Part shown: positions 1 through 12,100 of the stretch, piece after piece
Layout of the letters: every line of letters starts with the position of its first letter
Numbering within the stretch: position 1 is the stretch's first letter
NCBI GenBank assembly: GCA_930367205.1
Contig: OV884012.1
Location: 58,487,239 to 58,551,238 of the forward strand
Reading direction: 5' to 3'
Source of the DNA: Acanthosoma haemorrhoidale
Taxonomy: Eukaryota > Arthropoda > Insecta > Hemiptera > Acanthosomatidae
Length of the DNA stretch: 64,000 nt
Notes under the pieces: model-generated
Seen by the model: the letters and a program-made list of their open reading frames with translations, nothing else
Told to the model about the DNA's origin: nothing
Databases searched by the model: none
Translations under genes and position numbers: made by a program

Positions 1-330
1 TAGTTTCATCCACGTTGTGTACCTCAGGGACTAGGTCATCACCGTCAATCATTCCATAAATGTTGACTGAAATTCACCAGCTACTAATTCATTTGCTGAC
101 ATTTTTTCATCACTTATATGGGTGAAATGACCCTCATGACACTGTTTCCAATGATCAAGCCATCTCTGACTAACAGAAAATTCTGGTGCATTCTCGATTT
201 TTCCATGAATTACCAATGCTTTTTCACTGATAGGGAATCCTCTCCAACATTCTTGAACAAACCACATCCAAAGAGCTTTGTCGACGATCTCACAAACTTC
301 CTTATCGGATTATTTGTGTTTGAAATTTAT
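1..330 (-). pseudogene. pogo/jerky-type (CENP-B-like) transposase remnant
   Basis: Read on the minus strand, this codes for part of a CENP-B-type helix-turn-helix DNA-binding domain. Visible pieces in order are EIVDKALWMWF, then GFPISEKAL, then SQRWLDHWKQ, then SDEKMSANE. These follow the usual jerky/Tigger order: (D/E)xALxxWF, then (I/V)P(I/V)S, then WLxRWKxRH, then E(K/L)SA. A frame change follows, and then VHNVDET, which resembles the N(A/V)DET catalytic-Asp motif at the start of the DDE domain. The copy runs off the window's left edge. A stop before the motif and the frameshift make it a pseudogene. It lies upstream of the first visible COG5 exon, so probably in a COG5 intron. A domesticated jerky-like exon is less likely because the frame is broken. 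Confidence 0.6.
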
Positions 331-513
331 CTTATAGCAAATTCCAAGAATTTTGAACTAAAATATTTATTAGCAACAGTTTATCTAAATTAGACTGGGC
401 AGTCTTTAATTATTATAATATTAATTTATAAAGATTTGTTTATTTAGATATATATATATATCAATTTTTTCTTTGTATATTTCAAACCAAGTAATTTCAC
501 TTATTTATTTCAG

Positions 514-3500
514 AAACCCCTAATTCAAACCAGGAATTAAATATTAATGTGGCAAACAGTGTTTTTTATTTCTCTGAGCAAGTGAAAAATATTATAAATA
601 GCTTAAATATAAACAAAAACATTACTTCATATATGATGAATGCTTTGAAAAGTAGTAAGAAGTTAACTCAAGAAATCCTCAATCCACTACTTGCTTCAGT
701 TATAGTTGCTATTGAATCCATATTACTAACAATGCATAATGAGGACTACAATATGTAAGCTGTCATAAAATAAATATTCTGGTTTATTTATTTTTTAATT
801 GATTTATAACAAATTTCTTCAACAGAAAGGAATTTAATGGTGGCGTTTCACTTTACATGAGAGAACTTCAAGCTTTTATCGCTAGAGCTGCCACCACATA
901 TTTGTCTCCATTCCAGAATCAAACTTTAGTTACTCAGTCGTAAGTACTTGTATATACCTCTAAAAGTATGTATATATACTATACTATATATATATATATA
1001 TATAATTAAGTTAGTAAAAACATTTAATTCTATGGATGAATTGTAATCTGGGCTTATTAGTTTTATTTTTAAAAAAGTGTTTTGTTTTTATCAAATATTA
1101 TATTTTTGACAAGATAGATTAGAACACATACTATAAAATTTATTAAAAAGTGAATTGGTACTGCCTTGAATACCTCTGTAAAAAAATTTTTTTTTTTAAA
1201 TTCATAGGCCGCCCAGTGTCCATTTTTAGTTTTTCCAAAACCAGAAACCTTTAACTTTTCAACCCCTCCCCCCTCTGCCTGACTTTCTTGTCATTTTGGG
1301 ACCACTGTTCGACATCGAGACATGAAATTATATTATGACCGGATGGCAAGAAAATACTGCAACTCTACGAAACATTAAAGTGCCCTTAATTTATTACTTG
1401 GAAATAACGATTTTGACATCCTGATTTATATATTTTCTCTTATTGAACAATAATTACAAAAATTCATTCATGTTGGCAACTTTGACTTAAACCATGTTTG
1501 TCATAGAGGCATTATATTTTACATAGTGGTTTCATTTGATATTCTGATGATGCTAAAAATAATAGTATCCATACAAAAATATTCTTCAATAATAATATCT
1601 ACCTGTAACTTAGTATATTTAATGATATGGGCTGGGGAAGCTTTCAGCAGCTCTCGCTGCCATTTTCAAATGCTGCAATAGCAAACAAAACATCTAAAAT
1701 TAATATTGCATTAAAACTAATAATACAGACTGTGCTTACAAACAATAAGTATTTTCAATAATTTTCTTACTATAAAAATTGTTGTTATTAATTGGGGTAC
1801 ATAACAAATAACTTTACTAATTTAAATACATATTTCATTGCAGTAGTAGTGGGGGGGGAGAGATAGATTTGTAAATTCGTAACATTAAGGCGGCATGGAC
1901 TAAAAAGGCAGTGGACAGCTGGTATAAAAGAAAGTGGTTTTTTTTTACTTGAGTGATGGCTATGGAGATGCAATGGTTGTGACAGAACATGTGAACTAGT
2001 TTATTGTCTAGCAAAGGATTAGTGCTTGTTGAGGAGGCAGAGTGTCTGTGTTCCCATAAAAGATTAATGTTACTTAGCCTGAAGAGCGATAACTTGAGTT
2101 TTTTTTATTGAATCTGTGGACTGTAAAGTCATAAGTCTATATTACTATTTTGATGCTAACAGCGATCGAGTAGAATGAAGGATTCATCAACATTAAATAA
2201 AAGAAGGAATAAAGCCAACAAAACAACACTGTAATTATTTATACATTTTTTATTATATTTTAATAATAAAATATTGTGGGCCAATTAACTTAGAAGCTTT
2301 ATTAAACCTTGTTTTAGTTAATATATAAAGTTTTTTAGTCAAAATAATTTGAATAGGTGCTTGGAAGTTGCAGCAAGAACTTTAGAATTGTTCATGAGGA
2401 ATGCAACATTAGTTCGTCCTATTAACAATAATGGACAAAAGAAGCTTCTTTCAGACTTTAAAATTGTAAGTTATACCTTATTTACTAACTAGAAGACCAA
2501 CTAATATAAGTTATTGATAAATCTGAGGAGTTGACTAAGAGAAAATTATAATTCTTAACTATGTTATCAGAATCAATCTCAGTCTTTAGTTATTTTCTTT
2601 TCCTGTTTGTAAATTAGTTTGACTTTTATTTTTATAATATGGATCATTTTTAGTTATTAGTTTAAGTGCGTAGACACTCTGCAAATTCAAGAAATAATCT
2701 GTATGTATGTAACAATAAAATAAAGGAAAATTTAATTTTTAGGCTGAGTATATTAAATCAAATAATGTTCTCTTAATCTTTATAATAGCTTATCAATTTA
2801 GCCACTTGACTATGATAGCTCACTTTTCGAAACTATTCATAGCATAAATTACTTTTAGATAGAAGAAAAAATATTTTTTTTAATAACATGATTTTTTTAA
2901 GTGTTTTAGAACTCCTTTGATCTCCCACAAAGGTTGTATGTTTTGAATGAACCCAATGGGCACAAAGCCAAACAGTGGGGATATAATGTGATCCCTAAGC
3001 TAATTTTCCAAGAGTTAGGTTTGGCAAAGTTAAAGCATTTTATGAAAATATTAGAAAAATATGGATATAGCGTTTTTAAATGAGAAATGTTTATTGTGGT
3101 ATTGGTCCCACTGTTATTTATAATTAATGACTGGTAGAGCCTCCGACCAAATTATTATTATTGATGTTACCAATAATTTTTTCTCGTTAAAAATAAGATA
3201 TATTTTAATATGCCTTAACATTGGCATACTAGTTCTCAAAAAAATAAACTTAATTTTGCCAGTAGTTTTTTCTTTGGCTGTTAATTATTATTAATTACAA
3301 ATAAAAAATGGATATGTACCTCCTTGTAGGTGGAAGATGCAGTCAGTCCACTGTGCACTCAGTTAAGCGAATTGGGCAAAGTGTACAGAACTTTGAGATC
3401 TCTAAGAGCTCTTGTGACTGCACCTACCAATGAAGTGATTGCATCACCGGTTCTTGGTCAGGTCATCCCCTACAGCCTTGTCATAACGCTCCTTATGTCA

Positions 3501-4358
3501 AGAGGCCCGCCGGAACTTCCTTCTCCTCATCAGGTGAAAAAATTAAAAATGGTCTACCTTAAATTTTTCTCTATATATATATCTTTATTCATTATATTTT
3601 TTGTGGCTATTTGTTATAATATTTTATTTAAAAATAACTGATTCACATACAAGACAATAATATTTATTTAATTTGAATGTATTAAAAGGAGTTGAACTTG
3701 GACGATTTGCAATCTTCTAGTTATGGTTCCTTGTTCTTATATAAAAACAATTACATATAATGTCTCCTCCTAAAACGGGCTATCTTTTTTGTTCTGGCTG
3801 CCGATAATAAATGAATGCTTATTCACTTTTCTTTGATGCCACTTTGATTGGTTTGACCTGGTTTCGGATTTTCATATAGAATATACTTTTTTACATAAAG
3901 GTGTATATAGGTACACAACTAACAAAAAATACTTGATCCCTGGGTTCAAATTAAAATAAAATTTATTCCATCTTTGATTCAAAATTATTTATATATGTTT
4001 TGTGATCATTAAATGGAAGGATTGAGTCCCATATCTTGTTAGCTTATTAGAACATGTAACATATAAGCATATCATAAATCTACTAAAATAGTATAATTGA
4101 AATAATTCTAGTTTCAATGAAAAAGTAAAATACACTTCTTTATTACAATTATAGAGTGTTGACTGGACCGTTGCTGCATATTCAGAATGGTTAGACAACC
4201 ATACCGATGAGGCTGACAGGCTAGAACTTATCAGCGGTGCCTTACAAAAATACCGCAAGGCCATTTGTGATAAAGGACTTTCAACATTCGATGATATATA
4301 TCCTGTAATCAAGTCATTCCTAGAATCTGCCACAAAGCATCTTTCAGCCAGCAAATGA
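514..4358 (+). CDS. COG5: Conserved oligomeric Golgi complex subunit 5, 3' part (partial)
   Basis: Five coding exons: 514-754, 826-939, 2357-2465, 3330-3533 and 4155-4358 (stop TGA at 4356-4358). All have AG/GT borders, and the joined frame is open for 289 residues. COG5 belongs to lobe B of the COG complex, a peripheral Golgi membrane tether for retrograde vesicles within the Golgi. Identity rests on the C-terminal pattern: an ELFMRNATLVRPI segment, then CTQLSELGKVYRTLRSLR, then SPVLGQVIPYSLVI, LLMSRGPPELPSPHQ, a WTVAAYSEWLDNH segment, and the ending DIYPVIKSFLESA. These line up with the end of metazoan COG5 in the same order. About 550 N-terminal residues should lie upstream of the window. 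A possible poly(A) signal AATAAA is at 4385-4390. Nothing suggests a pseudogene. Confidence 0.9.
985..1004. repeat. (TA)n microsatellite
   Basis: About ten TA units in the COG5 intron between 940 and 2356. Similar short (TA)n tracts occur at 39049-39066 and near 59950. Confidence 0.8.
2466..3329. other. COG5 intron, nothing recognised
   Basis: AT-rich intron between two COG5 exons. I saw no coding remnant or terminal repeats in it. The neighbouring introns 940-2356 and 3534-4154 are also AT-rich and lack recognisable elements, apart from a TA tract and a possible low-copy repeat near 1216-1310. Confidence 0.6.
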
Positions 4359-6151
4359 ATATATATCTGAGTATAACTACTATGAATAAAATATTAGTTA
4401 ATGTGAATTTACTTTTTAATTAAACTGTATAATATTTACCTGTTTTTTAAATTTAATAATAAATAATTTAAAAGCTTCTTTATTTAATATGGCCAATTCA
4501 TCAATATTTATTAAACCATTCACATCTTATTTACATCTTTCTTTCAGTAAATTACCAAGGTGATACCCAGAGCTTATGCATTATCAGATTTTATTGGAAT
4601 GGAAGAACTAATAGATTATTAATCAAGGAACTTGTTCTTTTATAGATTTTGTCCTATACTCCATTAATTAAATTTGCTTCTCCACATTACAATTTAGCAA
4701 CTTATCACAGTTTAGTTTTGTTTTTACTTCATACAGATACAGTTGGCTCATTATTTTAAAATTGGAATGTTTGAGAACAACTTAATCTTGATGTTTCTGA
4801 ACAAAATGTAATAATTTTTGGAAAATCTGTTTTCGTTGATTGCACTATACATCCTAAGGCAGTGCTTGGAGAACTCTTTCTTAATGGAAGACCAGATTAG
4901 GTGCAAATTTATATGACCGCATTCAAATACATTATTTTATGTATTTCCAATAAATACACAGTCCACCCTTGCTAATTCAAACTAATGCAGTGGTTAGATT
5001 ACTGAAATTGAACTAATAATTGTAAATTTCATTAGTGAAAATTTAGATTAAAACAAAACAAAGCATTTACCATGTATTTTCTGAAAAAAAGTCAGAATTA
5101 AAAATTACATCAATTTCTTATAATTTTCTTCTTTGGAATTATTTCTTGGTAAGTTATCAGTTTTTTTCTTGTTCAGGCATACTTACTACAAAAACCTTTA
5201 AAGTATTATCTTTTAAAACACACATTTCAATAATTTAGTTCTCAGCAAAAACAGCTACTACAAGATGTAATGCTATATTAAAAGAAAAAAAAGAAATTAG
5301 GAGCAAGAAAAGATATGGTTTCAAGTAACTCTAAAGCTCTCGCATTTAGTTTTTTTCTTTAGATTAAAATAATGTCAACATTAAATTTTTTTTCACTCTT
5401 ATAAAAAAAAGTGCTGTAATTTATATTTTTGTAACCTTGGGGTTTTAGAATGATTGGATTAGGGAACATTATTCACAATAACTAAATTAATAAAAAGTCA
5501 ACATTACTTTGGTAATTATTTATTTTGGTTTAACAAAAATATGTAATATAAAAACAATTTTAATGTTTCAAGGTCAACTTCTTAGGATTTTAATAATTAT
5601 TTTGAAATCAGAAACTCATTTACACTCCTTCTGGTGATCGACCTGGTTAATTACTCTGCTGTGACTGCCTTTTTTATATTTTCCATGTGAAATTTGCCAT
5701 CATTCAAAAGACCACACTAAACCATACCTCTAAAGATCTTGCTATATACAAACTATCTCTGGAATTCACTATTGTTTCCTGGAAAATTCTTGCTTTTGTC
5801 ACTTAGTGATTCCTTAATAAATAAACTCTGGAAGGATAGCTTATTGTTTTAACACATCATTAAAATACTAAACTCATAATTTATTCAAATTAATTAATAT
5901 ATTGCACTTAAACAGTGGAAAATTCCTTTTAATCTGAGTATAGTTAATAAATATATTAGGAAACATTAGTATAACAATATTGTTTCATGTATACTATTTA
6001 CAATTTATGTAGAAAATATTATAAAATGTATATACAAAGAAGTTAAAATAAACAATATTCTTTCCCATTCTCTTTACTCTTCACTGCCTTTCAGAGCGGA
6101 GCCTGTCCCTTAGCTCCCATAAAGTGTAACAAAAGTTGGAAACATGCATCT
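4359..6151. other. Convergent intergenic region between COG5 and GPHR
   Basis: This 1.8 kb AT-rich stretch holds the 3' UTRs of COG5 (from the left) and GPHR (from the right). AATAAA occurs at 4385 for COG5. On the minus strand an AATAAA (TTTATT at 5880-5885) could serve GPHR. I see no coding or transposon remnant. Confidence 0.5.
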
Positions 6152-9100
6152 TCAAGTTTTCTCAATAGGGACTTGTTTATGAGCAAAATAGAGAAAAGCT
6201 ATAGAAGACAACGCACTGACTAGAAATATCACATCAAACCAACGATGATAAAAACTAAACTGTAGGTCCCCTAATACTTGAGTAATTATCATCCGGAATT
6301 CTGGTGGCATATTCATCCTCATGAGCAGGACTGAAGACACAAAATGCATGCCCTACAACAAGTAAAGTATATGATGTAGAGAAGGTACAATTATTTTGAA
6401 TAAAAGGTGAAATGTTGTGAGAGTGAATGCCACACACATCAGAAGTGAAAACAATCTTTGAAAATTATTTACTTGATTAACTATAAATATTGTCACTTTA
6501 AGTATAAAACTAAACCAGATAATTTCATTTAAACAACTAATTGAAAGGGTTAGAAATAAAACCAGCAAACTCCACGTTTCTAGATTTTTCACAGGACGTT
6601 AATAAAATTTTTTGCTGTTAAGCAGCTTTTAAATCCTAAAAATCATTTTATCTGGTAAAATAATAGGTTTATTTTTTTGTGTGTATGCTGAAAACAGTAG
6701 CTCTGAAAGACCAAACATAAAAAAAAAATTGAGATTTCTTGTTTCATATTAAGCTTTGATATGTTTTATCATGAAAACCTGATAATACTTACCATAATTT
6801 GAGCAAGTATAAGAACAATGATATTTGAAGATTTACTGCTGGATATAGCATAAAAGAACTAAAACAGAAACAATGAAACATTAACTGTAAATTAGTTAAA
6901 ACAAGAAGATAATAAGATATTAATTTATGAGGGGTAATGTTACAAACTATGCGAAGTTGGTGTACAAAAATAACAAAAGTATTGACGTTACATGAATGAG
7001 TTAGTTCTAGAATAATGGTCAACCAAATTATTCAACCGATCCGAAACTTTAGAGTTATAACTCTAAATACTGGTATATATTCCATAATACCTCATTGGTT
7101 GGTTAAAATAAATTATCAAGGAGAATGAAAACAAAATTGTGGAAAAGGAAACTGGTCAGAAGCTATTTATGACAAAATTCTTATCCCCTCCCTCTTTAGG
7201 TACATTGTAACATACCTCACTTCCTAATTTTTCTTTGGTCTTTGGTATGTCCAATGATTCTACAGCTACAGTATTATTTCTTGAAGTGGCCCCCACCACT
7301 ATATTAATAGTGGAAATTTTCTTTATTTTGCAGTAAAATTCTTCTTCAATAATTTTAAAATAACCCATTACTATGAATGGGAGTACATCCTTCACTCAAG
7401 GATAGGCATGAACTAACTTTTACCTCTTCCACGCCACCTGGCTCACTCTTATTGGCCAAAGGAGAGGTCATGTGTTCGGAATTTCAAAATTAAAATGACA
7501 GGTGGTAAATTTTGGAACATCAAAAATCCAGGACATATTACAGATTAGATAGAGCAAACATGTATTCTAAAAAATCAAGTCTGCTCCAGGGGCTTGGGGT
7601 TAACACACTGACTTCTGTGGAAATCTCAGGGTTCAGTCAATCCCCAGCTAAGGACGAGTCTGGTTATGGATAAATGTCTCAAGAGGATAAATGAGCGGCT
7701 ACATGGATAAAAAGAGCAGTCAATAAAACCAAATTTTTAATGTTGAGAGGTAACCTACCATGGTGATAACCTTCGATTGGCCCTGAATAAAGAATGAAGT
7801 GTTTTTGAACAAAGTTAAGTTTTATTTCCGGAGTTATTTAATAAGTATTTAAAAAACAACTGCTAAAACCTACCCTCTCTGGACCTATAGAAATATACAT
7901 TGAGTTGTGATTATCAATAAACTGATTACAGTTCTCGTACAAAATCAATTATTGCAACAAAAAATTTAGTATTTATAATCAATGTGGTCTATAAAACGTC
8001 ATGTTACAAACCATGCTAACAGCTAGATACCTACCATACGGCTATTAACATTAATATTGTGTAAAATAAATTAAATGAGTTGTTTCCTTTAACAAGATAA
8101 GAGAAAAGAAATGAGACTAAAGATAAATTCTGAAAGTACGACTCTTAACTGATAAGTGTAAAAGATTTTTTAAGTATAGAGAGGATTCTTATAATAACAA
8201 TATATATTGAATTGTCAACAACTTATTTACATACCTTAGTGAGAGTAAGAAGAAGGCCTCGAATAGAAGTTATCACAATACAACCAACCAGAAAGAATGA
8301 TACATGTTGTGACCAGAATGCAACATCTATATTTATTCCCAACCAATGGATAACTATCTCCATCCCTCGGGTAACTGGATCTTTTTTTCCAACTCTATCA
8401 AATACGATATTTACTGTTGACTGAAAGCATAATAGTAATTAGTAAACATCTCAGTCTTGTGAGCTACATAGTTTAATGAGGATTTGTCCTGCCTTTGTTT
8501 ATGATATCTTTTATAATTAGGAAATGACTGATAGGTGATTGTGTAATTATATGGTGAGGAAATCATGATAGGTTATTATGTAATTCTAAAATGACTTAAC
8601 TACATGATTACAATAAATAATTATTTTTGGTGTCTCATAACTGAGCCAACTAGGTGTTTTCTATTTCCAGATTGGTTTTATACATGAAATGCTTTTAAGA
8701 TGGCATACAATACAGGTATGCTATAACCAACCTGGGGCAAGAGGCCAATACAGGTTAGCTGTAACTGAATGAAGCTCAGTGAGCCTTACTTCGAACTAAG
8801 GGCTCCCTCCTCATGCCATATTTCATGTTGTTGAAGAGTTGATCCTCTTATAAAAAATATAAAGTACACACCACATGTACCCTAGATCAAATAGAAAACA
8901 ATAATAAAACAAGAGTTTAGATAAGAAATAAATTTAAGTGCAATAATTAGATTATTTTCAAAATTGTAATTCTTTAATTGTTCATCTCTATAAAGAAAAA
9001 AAACATGAGATTTCCTTGCTAAGGACTGATTATAACAGCTAAATTCAATGGATGCCTTCATTATTTTTGTTTTATTATCCAATGTAATAGGAGGACCGGA

Positions 9101-12100
9101 AAGTAATGTGGTTTTCACATTAAAGTCAAGAAATACATTTTTAACAAGTTTTTGTTTTTAATTAGTGATGTAATCACCCTTGTAATCAGCAACCTTTTGC
9201 CATCTAGTGTGAAAATTTACAATGACGATTCAATAAAAATCAATTGGTTTTTGAGCAAAATATCTGGAGATGTTTGAGATATTTGGACATCATCCGAATT
9301 TTCAAATTTTGTGGGTGAGGCTGGAGGTGAGAAATGAGTCCTCTATGATAATCCATAAATCTCTCTCCGCATGAATCGGCACAAAGTACAGCTAAGCCAG
9401 GTTTACATTTCCAAAAGGTGCTTTTGTGTGTTTGGTGGAGTATTCACGGGGTCGTTAATTGCTGATACCTGGAAAAAATGGGAATGCAGATCTTTACAGT
9501 AAACAATTGGATCGAGTAAATCAATCTTCAATTGAAAATTGCCCAGTGATTGTCAATAAAAAAAGGCGTTTATGTGCAACACAATAATGCCAAGACCCCA
9601 CTTCGCCTATTTTTTCGCAAGAACCCTGAAAAAATTAATGAATTGGGGTGTTGTAATGGTAAGTAATGAATTGCCTCAACCACCATACTCACCTGATATC
9701 GGATTTCAATTTTTTCCGATCGCTACATTTTTTAAGTGGCAAAAAATTTCAAAATTTGGAAATGCCATCTCCAAATATTTTGCTCAAAAACCAATTGATT
9801 TTGATCGATCAGGCATTGAAAATTTTCACATTAGATGGCAAAAGGTTGCTGATAATGAGGGTGATTACATCATTGATCAAAAACAAAAACTTGTTATAAA
9901 TTTATGTTTCAATTTAATGTAAAAAAAAAAATGACATTACTTTCCAGTCCCCCTAATATATCATGCTCACACGTCAACTATCAAATATATTAACACTGAT
10001 AATTACATTGATCTGGTTGCATAAATATCCAGCATTATGAACAGTCATTGAGTCTCGGATTCCTCTAAAAGCCACCTCCATCAGTTGGCTTTAACACTTA
10101 TTCAGTTCTAGGCATTGAGCAGGCCTTTAATTGAATATGGTACCAGGGCCTGCTTTCAAAGATAACCTTCCTTCCATGTACTACCACATCATTCCTTCTT
10201 ACCTTACTGAAAGATATTTCAGCGTATCCATCCAATGCCTCTTCAACATCCACCTCATATCTGAAACTTGCCGGTGTTCCTCAAGGTGGGGTACTCAGTT
10301 CCATTTAGTTTCTTCTATATTCATTTGATATCCCTTCTCATCCTTGAGCCTCCCTCTATTTCACTGACCGCCCAGCCATCTTCTCTTTCAATTCTGACCA
10401 TGGCTCTCCAGACAAAGATTCAAAGTGAATACTGACTCCATGTAACTTTCACCCTCCGTCACTCATCCTGTCCTCCGGTAAGTATTACTTTTCAACCAAA
10501 CCATTCATTTTAAATCCCCGGCCACCTATCCAGGACAAGCAACTCACTTGGTGCCCTCACATCATGTCAAAATGAAACTAACAGACGATTCAAACTACTT
10601 CTTTGCTTCTTGGACAATCGCTCAAAAATAACAATAGACTGAATTACACATTGATACTCCAAACTACTTGTTCCTACGGAATAGATGTCTGAGGAAGTCC
10701 CAAGCCCTCCAATATTCTTCGCTTCCAATCCTGAATCCTTTGAAATCCACTGCATCTCACATCTGCATATCCCATAAAGTGATCCAATATAGAGCTGCCT
10801 GTTTTTGCACTTTCTCTATAGGCCTAAAGATTATTTTGAGGACGCTTCTGGCAAATATCAGCTAGTCCAATGGGGTAGGCTTCTGGAGTATAGATTAGCA
10901 TGGTGCAGAATTGTGTTTTATATACCTGTGAAGTACCTGCTTCTGAAGTGCTTAGTTAAATTATATAAATATTTTAGGATTCTTTTGGCAGCAGTGATTC
11001 TTATTCTTTTTATTGCATAGACATAATTTTTTAAACCATACTACACTAAAAAAATTATATTAATAAATGTTTTATTGTAATGAATGAAATTTAATTATTA
11101 CTCGCATGTTATAAGGTCCAATTCTGTATTCATTTATTAAAGATGCCATCAAATTCTAAAAAATAAGTATTAAGATTCACTAATGATGAATGGTTTAATT
11201 TTACAACATGAAATTTACATAGTTCTAGACCAATTGTTTCTCATGATTATTTCCACCGTAGGCTCAAATCAAAAATTTATTGAACATTCCACCTCAGAAG
11301 GCATTATTCCTACATTCCTCTTGTGTGTCAACTCTAAAAAGCAGCTGCTATTGGCCAATCGCTTAGCTTTCTCTTTGAACCTTTCCGAAGCCAAGAAAGA
11401 TCGATAGAGTTTATATTCCAAATTTCTTTATTTTCTCGACTTCCAAATTGATTCTTCTTATTTAATAACAAATAAATATTTTTATCATATTAACTCTATA
11501 ATATTTTGTCATATTTTCTATTCATCCTTTCCAATAACAAAAATTAATGGATAAATAGATACAGCTGTTTGATAAAAATTATAATAATAAGAAAAAACAC
11601 ATTGTAAAACTATCACATGTATGTCATAATGATAAAACTTACTATAAATATTTTCCATAAACAGTATAAGGAAAAAAAATATCCAAGGCAATTGAAATAC
11701 TTTCCTCTCCATGTTTTAGCCCACTCTATTCTAGCTTGCATTTCCCTTGCTTCATGAGCCTCTAAAAATAGTTGCCTACTAAGTTCTTCAAGAGCACTTG
11801 ATTCTTGCTTCAACTGCCATACATCTACATTTTTATATTTAGTTAAGGGACTTACTAAAATTAAAAATCAATATAGCTACAGTAAATTAGCCTTGATTAA
11901 TATAATAAATTCCGTAGCCTACATTTATAAATGCAAAAAAATCTGACTAAAAAATACTTTCAAGGACAAGAACGAACATAACATATTGATACCTTCATTC
12001 TAATAACACTTATCTGAAAATATCAGAATTTATAGAAGAGGGGAAAAAACTATCTTCCATATTACGTTCTAAGGACCATTATGCATTTATTGGTCACAGA

